64,000 nt of DNA. It comes from CAVSXS01 sp963767715. GTDB taxonomy: Bacteria > Chloroflexota > Ktedonobacteria > Ktedonobacterales > Ktedonobacteraceae. Shown here in pieces: positions 18,399 through 28,677 of this stretch (positions are counted from its first letter, which is position 1; each line of letters starts with the position of its first letter). Made by a program: the position numbers and the translations under genes. Under the pieces are notes generated by a model. That model was not told the DNA's origin. It searched no databases and worked only from the letters and a program-made list of their open reading frames with translations. Location of the stretch: contig CAVYFA010000001.1 of the NCBI GenBank assembly GCA_963767715.1, positions 62,001 to 126,000 of the forward strand, written 5' to 3'.

Positions 18399-19631
18399 AT
18401 GATAGATATGAAGCCAGTCGCATCAGGCGCTACGCTTCTTGATAAAGATACACAATTGAATCCCAATCTGACCCAGCAGTACAGTGAGATTGTCGGGCGA
18501 CTCCTACCAAAGGACCTTGAATTTATAGAGGGCGTTACCGAGGGCAATACCAAGAGCGCCTGCAAAGACGAACAGGAACTTGAGGAAGAGGATATCGCGA
18601 ATATGGATACCGCGCCTCTCGAGCTAGATGAGATGCCTGACATGCAAGAAGAATTGACCCCGCTGCCTGCCTCGCCTGTTATGGAAACTTCTTCGATCCT
18701 TACTCTCCCGGCGATGGGCGCTGAAGATATTACTCCAACCCGCCGCGTATCCATGCGTCGCCGGCGCTCGGAGGATCAGGAAGAACATCCCGTCAATACG
18801 GCAGATGCGGGCGAGTCGGACGCGGTGATGACTTACCTGCGCGAAATCGGACGCGTGCCGATGATTACACACGAGCGTGAAATCGAGCTGGCGCAGCGCA
18901 TCGAAGCCGGTGACCGCGAGGCGATGAAGCAGTTTATCCTGGCAAACCTGCGCCTGGTGGTCAGTATTGCCAAACGCTACGTGGGCCGGGGCCTGACCCT
19001 GCTCGACCTGATCCAGGAAGGCAACATCGGTCTGATTCGCGCCGTGCAGCGTTACGACTGGCGGCGTGGGCACCGCTTCTCCACGCATGCCACATGGTGG
19101 ATTCGCCAGGCCATCAGCCGCGCGGTCGCCGACAAAGGCCGCACCATTCGCCTGCCCGTCTACGTCAACACTGCCTTGAACCGCATTCGCCGCGAACGCC
19201 AGCGCCTCTTACAGGAACTTGGGCGCGAACCAACCGAGGAAGAGCTGGCGGAGGCAACCGGGCTCGACCCTATCCGCATGGTAGAACTGCAGGCAGCCCC
19301 GGGCGCACCCGTCTCGCTCGAATTGCCGGTTGGCGAAGATGAGGAGCAGGAACTGGGTGATGTGCTGGCCGATACCGAATCGGCCTCACCGGAAGATATT
19401 GCTACCACGCAAACACTGAAAGACGAAGTGCAGCGCGTCCTCGAGTCAGTGTTGACACCCCGTGAACGCCTCGTGCTGCAACTGCGTTTCGGTCTTGGCA
19501 ACAGCCAGGCGCATCCGCTCGAACAGGTCGGACGCGAACTTGGCATCACTCGCGAGCGCGTACGCCAGATCGAAGCCGGCGCCCTGGCAAAGCTGCGCCA
19601 GCCGCCCGTGCTGGAACGTTTGCGCGGATAA
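18399..19631 (+). CDS. RNA polymerase sigma-70 factor (group 1/2, RpoD-like)
   Basis: 410 residues. An acidic, poorly conserved N-terminus of about 140 residues precedes region 1.2 (DAVMTYLREIGRVPM), region 2 (NLRLVVSIAKRYVGRGLTLL, then DLIQEGNIGLIRAVQRYDW and FSTHATWWIRQAI), region 3 and region 4 (LTPRERLVLQLRFGL, then ITRERVRQIEAGALAKLR). All DNA- and core-binding regions are intact, so it is a functional primary-like sigma. The N-terminal region 1.1 is not recognisable, so group 2 is possible. ATG 18399 follows GGAGGG. Confidence 0.92.
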   Translation: MIDMKPVASGATLLDKDTQLNPNLTQQYSEIVGRLLPKDLEFIEGVTEGNTKSACKDEQELEEEDIANMDTAPLELDEMPDMQEELTPLPASPVMETSSILTLPAMGAEDITPTRRVSMRRRRSEDQEEHPVNTADAGESDAVMTYLREIGRVPMITHEREIELAQRIEAGDREAMKQFILANLRLVVSIAKRYVGRGLTLLDLIQEGNIGLIRAVQRYDWRRGHRFSTHATWWIRQAISRAVADKGRTIRLPVYVNTALNRIRRERQRLLQELGREPTEEELAEATGLDPIRMVELQAAPGAPVSLELPVGEDEEQELGDVLADTESASPEDIATTQTLKDEVQRVLESVLTPRERLVLQLRFGLGNSQAHPLEQVGRELGITRERVRQIEAGALAKLRQPPVLERLRG

Positions 19632-19703
19632 AGAGATAAGATACCACAATAAAAATCACACCACCGGCGGTGGTGTGATTTTTATTGTGGTATCTTATCT
19701 CTT
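19631..19703. terminator. Perfect 36-bp-arm palindrome overlapping both stop codons
   Basis: Arms 19631-19666 and 19668-19703 are perfect reverse complements around a single central base. The stem contains GC-rich CACACCACCG and A/T runs on both sides. The sigma-factor stop (19629-19631) and the converging RSH stop (19695-19697) both lie at or in the palindrome. It should terminate in both directions. Confidence 0.85.
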
Positions 19704-22139
19704 CTTGACCTTACCCAGGTCTCTTTCCACGCCGACCAGCCCCTTGACACGCTCAAGACGAGAAAAGACGCGCTGCAATTGTTCCATGCTATCGATCTCC
19801 AGCGTAACGCTGATGAGCGCCCTATCCTTCCCCACGCCAACGGTGGAGCTGACGGAGGTCATGTTAACGCCGATTTCGGAGACGACGCTGGCGATATCGC
19901 GGATAAGGCCGGAGCGGTCATGCGCGGTGATAGCTATGGGGGCCAGGTAACGCTGCTGCCCCATGCCGGTCCAGGTGACGTTCACCAGCCGCTCGCGGTC
20001 TCGTTCACGATAGCGTTCGATGTTGCGGCAATCGGCGCGGTGGATTATAGCGCCCTTACCGCGGCTGATGAAGCCCACGATCTCATCTCCGGGAAGCGGG
20101 TTGCAGCAGTTCGCCAGGCTGGTCATCAAGCCACTCACGCCAGCGACTTGCAGGCGTGCCGACGATGTGCCTTTGCTGGCCAGGGGCAGCAGGTCCAGGG
20201 CATCCTCTTCCTCTTTCTGCTCCCTGCCCTCTTTCTGCTCGCGCTCGCGCCAGTAGTCCACCAGCCTGACGGCGACGGCGTGCTGGCGAATTTCGTCGCC
20301 GCCAATCGCCACCAGCAAGTCATCGAAGCTCTGCTTCTGGAATTCGCCAAGCAGCCAGCCCTGTGCGTCGTCGTTCACCACTTCGATGCCGCGCACCCCC
20401 AGTATCTTGAGCTCGCGGTCGAGCCGTTCGCGCCCGATCTGGATGTTGATATCGCGCTCGTGCGTCTTGAGGTAGCGCCTGATCTTACTGCGCGCGGCGG
20501 CAGTACGCGCGAAGTTCATCCAGTCGCGCGTCGGGTGAGCCGTGCGGTTGGTCACAATATCGACGATATCGCCGCTGCGCAGTTCGTAGTCGAGCGGCAC
20601 CAGGCGCGTCACCAGCCGCCCGCTCTCCCCATTCTGTGAGGTCACGCGCGCACCCGCGCAGCGATCACCGATCTTCGAATGGATGCGATAGGCAAAGTCA
20701 AGAGGCGTGGAGCCGGCAGGCAAGTCTTTCACCTCGCCCTTGGGAGTAAAGACGAAGATCTGCTCATCGAAGATCTCGTCGCGCACGGCTTCAATAAATT
20801 CGCTATCGGTGGTCGTAGCGGCACGCAGGTCGCGCTGCCAATCGGCGAGCTGGCGCAGCCACGAGAGTAGCTCTTTTGCCGACGAGGAAGCCTGGTCGCC
20901 CACGTCCTTATAGTGCCAGTGCATAGCAACGCCGTATTCCGCCAGTTCGTGCATGGAAAAGGTGCGAATCTGTATCTCGACCAACTGGTCTTCCAGGCAA
21001 AAAACGGTGGTATGTAGCGCCTGGTAGCCGTTGGGTTTGGGATTGGCGATGAAATCCTTGATGCGGCCATCCTTCGGCTTCCACAAACTGTGGACGTGGC
21101 CGAGCGCGATGTAGCAATCGGGCGTCGTATCGACCAGGATGCGGAAAGCCACCAGGTCATGAATCTGGCTGAAATCCGCCGTCGCATTGAGATCCTCCAG
21201 GCGTTCGACATCCCCGGCATTGCGCCGCACCTTCTTATAAAAGCTGTAGAGATGCTTGACGCGCCCCGATACCTCGGCGTGCAGGCCCAGCGCCTGCATC
21301 TCGTCGCGCAGCACGCCGCAGACACGATCGACGTAGTCGCTCCACTGCGTTCGTTCAGCCTCGATCTGCTGTCGCGCCCAGGCATATTTTTCGGGTTCCA
21401 GCACCTCGAAGGCCAGGTCGTCCAGTTCGCTTTCGACGCGTGACATGCCCAGGCGCCCGGCCAGGGGCGCGTAAATCTCGCGCGTTTCCTGCGCCATGAC
21501 CTGCATTTCCTGCGCATCAACGGGGTACTGCTTCGCCACAATCAGCCGCATGGCATGCAGGCGATAGGCCAGCTTGAGCAAGACGACACGCGGGTCCTCC
21601 GCCATAGCGAAGAACATTTTGCGCACCGTTTCGGCCTGCTGACGCTGCAAGGATTTGCGGATACGCTGCTTCTTCTGCTCGCGTGTGGCATCACCCTCGC
21701 CATTGGCGCTCTTGCGTACCTGGGCCATACTCTTCTTTTTGCGCTCAAGGATGTTCAGGCGCAGCATGCTGCCAACCACGCGTGCCACCGACACGCCCAG
21801 CGCCGTCTCGACTTGCTCGAGCGACAGCAGTTCGGCATCGATGGCCTCGAAGATCAGCCCCGACGCGACGCCTATGGCATCGATGTGCATCTCAGCCAGG
21901 ATCATGGCAATCGCCAGGGCGTGCTCGATCAGCGCCAGGCGCTTATTGCCGCGCGTCTCCCCACAGGCCGCCTGCGCCAGGGAAAAGGCCTGCTCAATCG
22001 ATGCGGCATCGTAGGACGACATATATTGTCGTACAAGCTCAAACAAATGCCGGGCGTGTTCGAGCGCCGTTTCCGGCGTGATATCAGGCTGATTGATGGG
22101 TTGTATAGAATCGCTGACTGGCATATCTATCATGGACAT
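19695..22139 (-). CDS. RelA/SpoT homologue, synthetase-type (HD degenerate)
   Basis: 814 residues with the full long-RSH layout. In the N-terminal HD region the metal motif is lost (GLIFEAIDAE where active proteins have LLHDVVED; LAYRLHAMRL in place of LADRLHNM). The synthetase keeps GRVKHLYSFYKK, DLVAFRILVD, PNGYQALHTTV, EIQIRT and MHELAEYGVAMHWHYKD. TGS (FVFTPKGEVKDLPAGSTPLD), a helical/zinc-finger-like CCNPLPGDEIVGFISRG segment and a C-terminal ACT domain follow. It is therefore predicted to make but not degrade (p)ppGpp, like RelA. It lies 28 bases after the hydrolase-type paralogue on the same strand. Confidence 0.9.
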   Translation of the reverse strand: MSMIDMPVSDSIQPINQPDITPETALEHARHLFELVRQYMSSYDAASIEQAFSLAQAACGETRGNKRLALIEHALAIAMILAEMHIDAIGVASGLIFEAIDAELLSLEQVETALGVSVARVVGSMLRLNILERKKKSMAQVRKSANGEGDATREQKKQRIRKSLQRQQAETVRKMFFAMAEDPRVVLLKLAYRLHAMRLIVAKQYPVDAQEMQVMAQETREIYAPLAGRLGMSRVESELDDLAFEVLEPEKYAWARQQIEAERTQWSDYVDRVCGVLRDEMQALGLHAEVSGRVKHLYSFYKKVRRNAGDVERLEDLNATADFSQIHDLVAFRILVDTTPDCYIALGHVHSLWKPKDGRIKDFIANPKPNGYQALHTTVFCLEDQLVEIQIRTFSMHELAEYGVAMHWHYKDVGDQASSSAKELLSWLRQLADWQRDLRAATTTDSEFIEAVRDEIFDEQIFVFTPKGEVKDLPAGSTPLDFAYRIHSKIGDRCAGARVTSQNGESGRLVTRLVPLDYELRSGDIVDIVTNRTAHPTRDWMNFARTAAARSKIRRYLKTHERDINIQIGRERLDRELKILGVRGIEVVNDDAQGWLLGEFQKQSFDDLLVAIGGDEIRQHAVAVRLVDYWREREQKEGREQKEEEDALDLLPLASKGTSSARLQVAGVSGLMTSLANCCNPLPGDEIVGFISRGKGAIIHRADCRNIERYRERDRERLVNVTWTGMGQQRYLAPIAITAHDRSGLIRDIASVVSEIGVNMTSVSSTVGVGKDRALISVTLEIDSMEQLQRVFSRLERVKGLVGVERDLGKVKKR

Positions 22140-22167
22140 TTCCGTTAAAGTGTACAGTTCAAAAACA

Positions 22168-24571
22168 TCAGGCCTGGACCCGCCGGCTGCGGTCCCGGCT
22201 CACGCTTACCACGTTCTTCACCTGACGCAGTCGCTCGAAAATCGGCTCGATCTGATCGATGCCGTCGATTTCCAGCGTGGCAGAGATGATGGCTTTCTGC
22301 AGCGAGGCATTGGTGGTGGATGCCACCGCCGTCATGTTGATGCCCGCATCGGCCACGACCGCCGCTACGTCGCGCAATAGTCCGGAGCGGTCATGCGCGG
22401 TGATAACGATAGGTGCCAGGTAGCGCTGCGGCTCGATCTGCAGCCAGTTGATCTCCAACAAACGCTCGACCTCCTGCCTGCGATAGCGGCGCAGAGTACG
22501 GCAATCGCTGGCATGCACGATGATGCCCTTGCTCGGATTGAGCAGACCCACGATCGCGTCGCCCGGCAGAGGGCAGCAGCAGTGCGCCAGCTTGACCACC
22601 ACCCGCGGCAGTTCACCTTCGCCCACGCTGTGCGCAGAATGCCCGTTTTTGACGTACTTGGCGCTCTCCAGCTCGTGCTTCAACTCGCCTCTCTGCTGCA
22701 AGAGCGGAGCCAGGCATTCCAACACTTCGCCAACTTGCAGGTCATCACGTCCCAGTGCTTCAAGCAGGTCTTCGGGTGAGTTATAGCGCTTCTTGACATC
22801 GACTCCCCGCAAATCCTCGTCCGCGAGGGTGCGCAAGCCCGTCGCGCCAAGCGCTTTCAGCGCGATATCCAGGCGCTCGCGCCCCAGTTGCAGGTTCACT
22901 TCGCGCTCATAGGTTTTCAGGTAGCGCCGGATCTTCGTGCGAGCCGATGTGGTACGTGCGAAGGCGAGCCACTCGCGCGTGGGATGCGCCTCCTCACTCG
23001 ACCATGATATCTACGATTTCGCCGCCCTTGAGTTCATAGTCCAGCGGAACAATGCGCGTAATCAGCCGCCCGTTCTCTTCCAGGTTGGTGATGATACGCG
23101 CCCCAACGCAGTGGTCGCCGATATCTGTGTGGATGCGGTAGGCCAGGTCAAGCGGCGTCGAGCCGCGCGGCAAATCCTTCACCTCACCTTTGGGGGTGAA
23201 GACGAAAATCTGCTCCTGGAAGATGTCGCCTTTGACGGCCTCCACAAACTCGTCAGCGTTCTCCGGCAGCTCACGCTGCCACTCGCGCAGTTGCTCGATC
23301 CACGTCACCATCTCGTGCGTGGACAACCTCGCCCCGCCGCGCTCGCGCAAGTACCAGTAGCTGGCGAGTCCATAATCGGCGATGCGCTCCATCTCGTGCG
23401 TGCGGATCTGTATCTCCGCCAACTGGTTGTCGAGGCAGAAGACGGTGGTGTGCAGCGCCTGGTAGCCGTTTACCTTTGGCGTAGCAATGAAATCCTTGAT
23501 ACGCCCATCCTTTGGCCGCCAGAGCGCGTGAATATGCCCCAGGGCCAGGTAGCAGTCATGCACCGAGTCAACCAGGATGCGGTAGGAGACCAGGTCGTGT
23601 ATCTGGCTCAACTCCGCCCCACTTTGCTCCAACTTGCGATTGATGCTCGACAGGTGCTTCTGCCAGAAACCCACCTCGGCGGTGATGCCCGCCTTCTCCA
23701 TCTCTTCGCGCAGCATCCTGCATATCTCATCGATGACCGGCTGGCGCTTGCGCCGCTCCTCCTCTACCTCGCGCGCCAGTTGCGTAAATTTTTCAGGTTC
23801 CAGGTAGCTGAAGGCCAGGTCCTCGAGTTCCGCCTGCACCAGCGCCATGCCCAGCCGCCGGGCAAGGGGCGCGTAAATCTCCCTGGTTTCGCGCGCCTTG
23901 TTCTGCTGCTGCGCCTGGTCCATTACATCCAATGTGCGCATGTTGTGCAGTCGGTCGGCCAGCTTGAGAACGACGACGCGCGGGTCCTCGGCCATCGCCA
24001 GCAACATTTTGCGCACCGTCTCTGACCTCTGTCGCCGCTTCATATCGCGCACCTGGCGCTGTCGCTGCTCGACCTGCTCAGGCATTTCGCTCGGGGCGGG
24101 ATCGAACGAATCATCGCCGTTCTGCGAATGGGACGAGGACATCACAAATGGCGTCCCTACATTCTTGCCGGCCAGGGTGTCAAATTTGGTGACGCCGTCT
24201 ACGATGCTGGCAACGGCATCGCCAAACTGGGCCCGCAGTTCGTCCAGGGTAAAATCGGTGTCTTCCACCACATCGTGCAGCAGCGCGGCAACGATGCCGT
24301 CGGCGTCGATGCGCATATCGGCCAGCAACAGGGCCACTTCCAGGGGATGCGCGATATAGGGTTCGCCCGAACGGCGCAAAACGCCCCCATGCGCCACATC
24401 CGCAACCTGAAAGGCGCGTTGAATGCGCTCCAGGTCGGATGGAGTAAGGTACTGGCGCGTTTCCGCCAGCAGGTCTTCAAGTGTCACATGAGAAATCGTC
24501 ACAGACTCATTCGGGTTTAAAGCTATCATAGGGCGACCATGGGCAATCCGGGCTGCCAGACTGCTCTTCAT
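22168..24571 (-). CDS. RelA/SpoT homologue, hydrolase-type (HD intact; one frameshift)
   Basis: About 800 residues when joined. The HD domain is intact: YIAHPLEVALLLADM, AALLHDVVEDTDF and LKLADRLHNMRTL. The synthetase region is altered: the GRxKHxxS block reads GFWQKHLSSINRKL, losing the arginine, and MHxxAExGxAAHW reads MERIADYGLASYW. TGS, the CCCPLPGDAIVG segment and ACT follow. The frame stops at 22994-22996 after VDIMVE, but skipping one T restores EEAHPTREW, matching the paralogue without gap, so a single extra base at 22996 separates the halves. Predicted SpoT-like hydrolase. Start 24571 or 24529. Confidence 0.85.
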
Positions 24572-24701
24572 TAATACATAGTGTAGTTCACAGAAGCCGA
24601 CATTGCAATGAATGTGTTCTCACTAAATATAACACTTGGTACGAACAATCTATGCCATACGTAACAGCATTGCCCATATTGTATCGACGCGTAAGAGTGA
24701 A

Positions 24702-24738
24702 CAAAAAAAAGACAAGGCCGAGAACACACCTTGGCCTT
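24702..24738 (-). terminator. Intrinsic terminator of the zinc-ribbon gene
   Basis: On the minus strand a stem (AAGGCC/GGCCTT at 24733-24738 and 24714-24719) is followed by a T-run (24702-24710). Confidence 0.7.
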
Positions 24739-24792
24739 ATCTCTTGATGATTTAAGTACAGGCTAATTGCCCGTTTGCGCTCTGAACAGGGC

Positions 24793-25098
24793 TTAACCGC
24801 GCGTTACACGCACCTTGTCGTAGCAGGTACTGCAATAGACGGGGCGATCGTTCTTCGGCAAGAACGGCACCTGCGTTTCCACGCCGCACTCGGCGCAGAT
24901 TACAGTATGCATTTCGCGTGGGGCACGCTCGCCACGACTACCCATCCCGCCCGATGCACGACGCGCCGAACGGCACGAAGGACAGCGACTGGGCTGGTTC
25001 ATCAAGCCTTTTTGCTGGTAAAACTCTTGTTCACCCGCAGTGAATACGAAATCGTTTCCGCATTCTCGACACCTAAGGGTTTTGTCAACGAAGTTCAA
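24793..25098 (-). CDS. Small double zinc-ribbon protein
   Basis: 101 residues with two zinc-binding units. The first is CRECG...CPSC (residues 9-42), the pattern of the zf_Tbcl-type domain with DFVFTAGEQEFYQQKG. The second is CAECGVETQVPF...CSTCYDK near the end. A basic Gly/Arg linker joins them. The start is TTG at 25098, because AAGGAGGT lies seven bases upstream and the next ATG is far inside. Such proteins are common in Chloroflexota; binding of nucleic acid is plausible but unproven. Confidence 0.8.
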   Translation of the reverse strand: MNFVDKTLRCRECGNDFVFTAGEQEFYQQKGLMNQPSRCPSCRSARRASGGMGSRGERAPREMHTVICAECGVETQVPFLPKNDRPVYCSTCYDKVRVTRG

Positions 25099-25482
25099 CT
25101 AGAGACCTCCTTGTGATATGATGGTATTCTTCCGGGTCCATATCCTTGCAGAGTCACCAGTTTGTGTTACCCCTAGCAGCGCGGGCCTATTCTTCTGGAA
25201 GAGCACTGAACGCCAGACCGAGATCGGATACCGCCTCCAAGCATACACGCTTTTCCAATAATTTGCAAGCCCTTTTGTTCCGCAATTTATCAAATTACCG
25301 GCATTTTTATATATTTTTTATGTGTACTTTGTACACTAAGCCGTTTTGAAGGCTGCCACCCCTCCCCGGCCTTGTCTCAATGCGATAAAATTGCTATGGT
25401 TTGGCTACTGTCGATGCCATCATTCGTTATGCATAGAGATGTATGATAAACCAGGCTAAAGGGCAGAAGAGAATCAGTTGCA
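25099..25482. other. Intergenic, divergent promoters expected, no gene seen
   Basis: About 380 bases between the divergent zinc-ribbon and glycosyltransferase genes. AT-rich around 25260-25340. No supported small gene or RNA structure was found. Confidence 0.4.
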
Positions 25483-27190
25483 ATGGAAAAATACGTTGAG
25501 GCTCCCCCATCTCCTCCCGAACCGACTGAGCAAAAGCGGGAGAGGCCATCATTTGCGGCCCCGCTCGTGACGCTTTTCGGCATGCTTGCATTAATCCTGT
25601 GCACGCTATTTATGGCCGCGCCCATGACGCGCCTGGCGGGTACGCCGGTGAGCGCGCTGATCCCCGGGGGAAGCATGCTTGTGCATGCCGGCTCCTGGCT
25701 GCCCAGAAACTTGCATATAGCTTCAGATGCCTACAGCAACCAGATTGGGACGGGGAACGTCGAATTTTTGCTGCTCATGGCCATAGCTTTCGGCGTCTAC
25801 GGCGTTTGCGCGCTGTTAACGCAACTATTCCTGCGCCGGTCTACCCGGCGGGGCATCCTCGCGATGATCTGGCTGGGAGCGATTGTGGCCGGCCTCATTT
25901 TTCTCTTGACTCCGGCGCTGCTTTCCCACGATCTATTCGTCTACGCCGGATATGGTCGCCTCATGGATGCTTATCACGCCAATCCCTATTTTGTGCCGCT
26001 CTCCGCCTACCGGCATGACCCGATCTATCCTCTCGATGACTGGGGAGCCTACACATCCGCCTATGGCCCGCTGTGGATGGTAGTGTGCTCGATCGGTCTC
26101 GTTCATTGCGGGTGCGCACCCTTTGAGGTATATTCTCCTCTTCCGACTCCTGGGATTACTCGCTCATCTCGTCAATATCCAACTGGTGTTCCTCATCCTG
26201 CGCAAGATGGAGCGCTCGCCGCGCATGGTCATACTCGGTACGATGCTGTATGCCTGGAACCCGCTGGTCCTGTTAGAGAGCAGCCAGGGCGCGCACAACG
26301 ACATCTTCATGATTACGTTCATACTGCTGGGCATCTTTTTTCTGGTTCAAGTAGAAAAGGAAACGCCAATGCGTTGGAGAAGCGCGATCCTGCCCATCGT
26401 CGCGCTAACGCTGGCCGCGCTGGTGAAATACACGACTATTCCCCTGGTCGCCCTGGCCATTATCATGCTGGTTTTCCGAGCGCTGCGCGCGGATACAAGC
26501 GGCTCCCACAAAGCACGCGAGATGATCGCCCGCCGCTGGAAACCTGCTCTGCTGGTGGGACTAACCGGATGCATCACGAGCGGCATTGTGATTCTTGCAT
26601 TTTACGGCCCATTCTTTTTCGGACACAGCTTCCGGGCAATTGTAGATAGCTTTACTAATCCACCCTCCTCGCGTGGGTCCCATAAGTCGATCCTCGACGC
26701 CATCGTTCTGCAGTTGACAAATGCTCCCCCACCACCTCACACCTGGCTCCATGGGCTGCTATCCCGCTTATCAAGTCTAAAGCTCTGGGACCTCATTAAC
26801 ATTATCACGCTTGCAGGTGACCTCATCATCGACGCGATCTGGCTCTGGCGAAAACCCACCACGCGCACATTCGTCCTGGCATCCCTTCTGACGCTGGGCG
26901 CCTTCTTGCTTGTCGCCCCCTGGTTCTTGCCCTGGTATGCAACCTGGCTGGTTGCCCTGGCCGCGGTGAGCCTGCCGGTCAGCCGCAGCCCTATCGCGCG
27001 CGGACTGGTGGCGTTTGCTCTGACCTTCTCGGTCTCAGTATTCATTCTCTACCTGTACAATGGGCATCCTCCTTACAATATCTGGAACCTGTTGAGCTGC
27101 CTGTACACGTTCGTGCCGCCGGTCGTGGCCTTCTTCATCGCGCTGCTCCCCTGGCCCCGCATAGCGCGCCCGGTAATGGCGACCGCGTAA
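25483..27190 (+). CDS. GT-C family membrane glycosyltransferase (one frameshift)
   Basis: About 568 residues when joined, with an N-terminal Pro-rich tail and roughly 12 membrane segments. The loop after the early helices contains LSHDLFVYAGYGRLMDAYHANPY (D near residue 150), as in GT-C polyprenol-phosphate-mannose transferases of the MptB/GT87 kind; later motifs are LYAWNPLVLLESSQGAHNDIF and KYTTIPL. The first frame runs to about 26120 and the second continues one base over from FRLLGLLAHL, so an extra base lies near 26100-26140. Likely adds mannose or a related sugar to an envelope glycan from a lipid carrier. Confidence 0.8.
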
Positions 27191-27262
27191 TTTAAGAGGT
27201 CTAGAGGTCGCGCGCCTTGACGCATATGCGACAATACAAACACAGTTAAGAACATAAGCCCA

Positions 27263-28471
27263 ATGGTCTATAAAATCATGTCACCATCCTTTTCGTTTCG
27301 CATCGAGGCTGAATGCCCTGACAACTGGGCACGCGCGTGTACCATCCAGACCCCGCACGGTACCATCTCGACGCCCATCTTCATGCCCGTCGGCACGCAG
27401 GCTACCGTCAAGAGCGTCTCGCCGGAAGAACTGCGCGAGGCGAGCGCGCAGATCATCCTCGCCAACACCTACCACCTGATGCTGCGGCCCGGCTCGAAGC
27501 TGATCCAGGAGTTCGGCGGCCTGCATTCGTTCATGCACTGGGATGGACCCATCCTGACCGACAGCGGCGGCTTCCAGGTCTTCAGCCTGGGCCACCTGCG
27601 CAAGTTGAGCGAGGAAGGCGCCGCCTTCAAGTCGCACCTCGACGGCTCGGCGCACATGCTCACGCCGGAAAGCGTCATGCAGATCGAGGCCGAACTGGGT
27701 GCGGACATCATCCTGCCGCTCGACATCTGCGCTGCCTATCCCTGCACGTCCGCAGATGCGCGCCAGGCGATGGAGCGCACGCATCGTTGGGCAGAGCGCG
27801 CGCTGGCCGCGAAGGAGCAGTACCGCCCTGAGCAAACACTTTTCGGCATCGTGCAGGGCGCTTTCGAAGCAGAACTGCGCGAGGAGAGCGCGCGCTACAT
27901 CGGCGGCCTGCCGTTTCCCGGCCTCTCCATCGGCGGCCTTTCGGTCGGCGAACCCAAAGCGATGATGTGGGAGATGCTGCGCTGCGTCACACCCATGCTC
28001 CCGCGAGAGAAGCCGCGCCACCTGCTCGGAGTCGGCTCGCCCGAAGACCTGGTGATCGGTGTGGGACTTGGTATGGATATGTTCGACTGCGCCCTGCCGA
28101 CGCGCGTGGCCCGGCACGGCGGCCTGTTCACGCGCTCCGGTCGCGTAAACATCAAGGGAGCGCGCTTCCGCACGGAACATGGCCCTATCGAGGAGGGCTG
28201 CGATTGCTACACCTGTCGCAACTACAGCGCGGCCTACGTGCATCACCTTCTGCGCGCCGGGGAGCAACTGTACTATCGTTTAGCGACCATTCATAACATT
28301 CGTTTCATGCTGCGGCTGGCCGCTGATATGCGCGCCGCCATCCTCGCGGGCAGCTACGCCGCCTTCCGCGACGACTTCCTGGCACGCTACACACCCGCGT
28401 CGGAACAGGTGCGCGACGAGCAGCGCGAAAAATGGCGGGCGGCACGATTGCGTCTCGATGCATTACATTAA
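27263..28471 (+). CDS. tgt: tRNA-guanine transglycosylase
   Basis: 402 residues, near full length. It exchanges G34 for preQ1 in tRNAs with GUN anticodons. Seen: LANTYHLMLRPG, the DSGGFQVFSLG loop with a catalytic Asp, FGIVQGAFE, GGLSVGEP, the nucleophile region GLGMDMFDCALPTRVARHG, and the zinc site CDCYTC followed about 25 residues later by H. The start could be ATG 27263 or ATG 27278; neither has a strong ribosome site. No other queuosine genes are next to it. Confidence 0.94.
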   Translation: MVYKIMSPSFSFRIEAECPDNWARACTIQTPHGTISTPIFMPVGTQATVKSVSPEELREASAQIILANTYHLMLRPGSKLIQEFGGLHSFMHWDGPILTDSGGFQVFSLGHLRKLSEEGAAFKSHLDGSAHMLTPESVMQIEAELGADIILPLDICAAYPCTSADARQAMERTHRWAERALAAKEQYRPEQTLFGIVQGAFEAELREESARYIGGLPFPGLSIGGLSVGEPKAMMWEMLRCVTPMLPREKPRHLLGVGSPEDLVIGVGLGMDMFDCALPTRVARHGGLFTRSGRVNIKGARFRTEHGPIEEGCDCYTCRNYSAAYVHHLLRAGEQLYYRLATIHNIRFMLRLAADMRAAILAGSYAAFRDDFLARYTPASEQVRDEQREKWRAARLRLDALH

Positions 28472-28562
28472 GTACATAGGGGGCGACGATGCCAGGGCGG
28501 CTGCGAGTTATCGATCACCGGCACGTCGCCCGAGGTCGGCCCGTATATAGAGCGACGATGCC

Positions 28563-28645
28563 AGGGCGACCGCGAGGGTCGCCCCTACAATATACGATGA
28601 CATGTCCTACCCGTATAGGGTAGGGGCGACCCTCGCGGTCGCTCT
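28563..28645. repeat. Second inverted pair of the GGGCGACC repeat
   Basis: Arms at 28563-28588 and 28620-28645 are near-perfect reverse complements (one mismatch). Each arm also forms its own small hairpin (GGGCGACC...GGTCGCCC). A related GCGACGATGCCAGGGCG unit occurs twice just before (about 28486 and 28552). It lies between tgt and the LipM-like gene. Confidence 0.8.
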
Positions 28646-28677
28646 GAAAACTGAAAACTGGAAACAGGGGAACAACA

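Noticed and set aside
22980..22996. Programmed +1 frameshift in the hydrolase-type RSH gene
   Set aside because: The slip would move Glu-tRNA onto a non-cognate codon, and no stimulatory structure was seen; an error is more likely.
19779..24520. Long plus-strand frames through both tandem RSH genes
   Set aside because: The minus strand encodes full RSH domains; the plus frames are low-complexity shadows in GC-rich DNA.
27281..28267. 328-residue minus-strand frame opposite tgt
   Set aside because: No motifs, and it overlaps an unmistakable Tgt gene.
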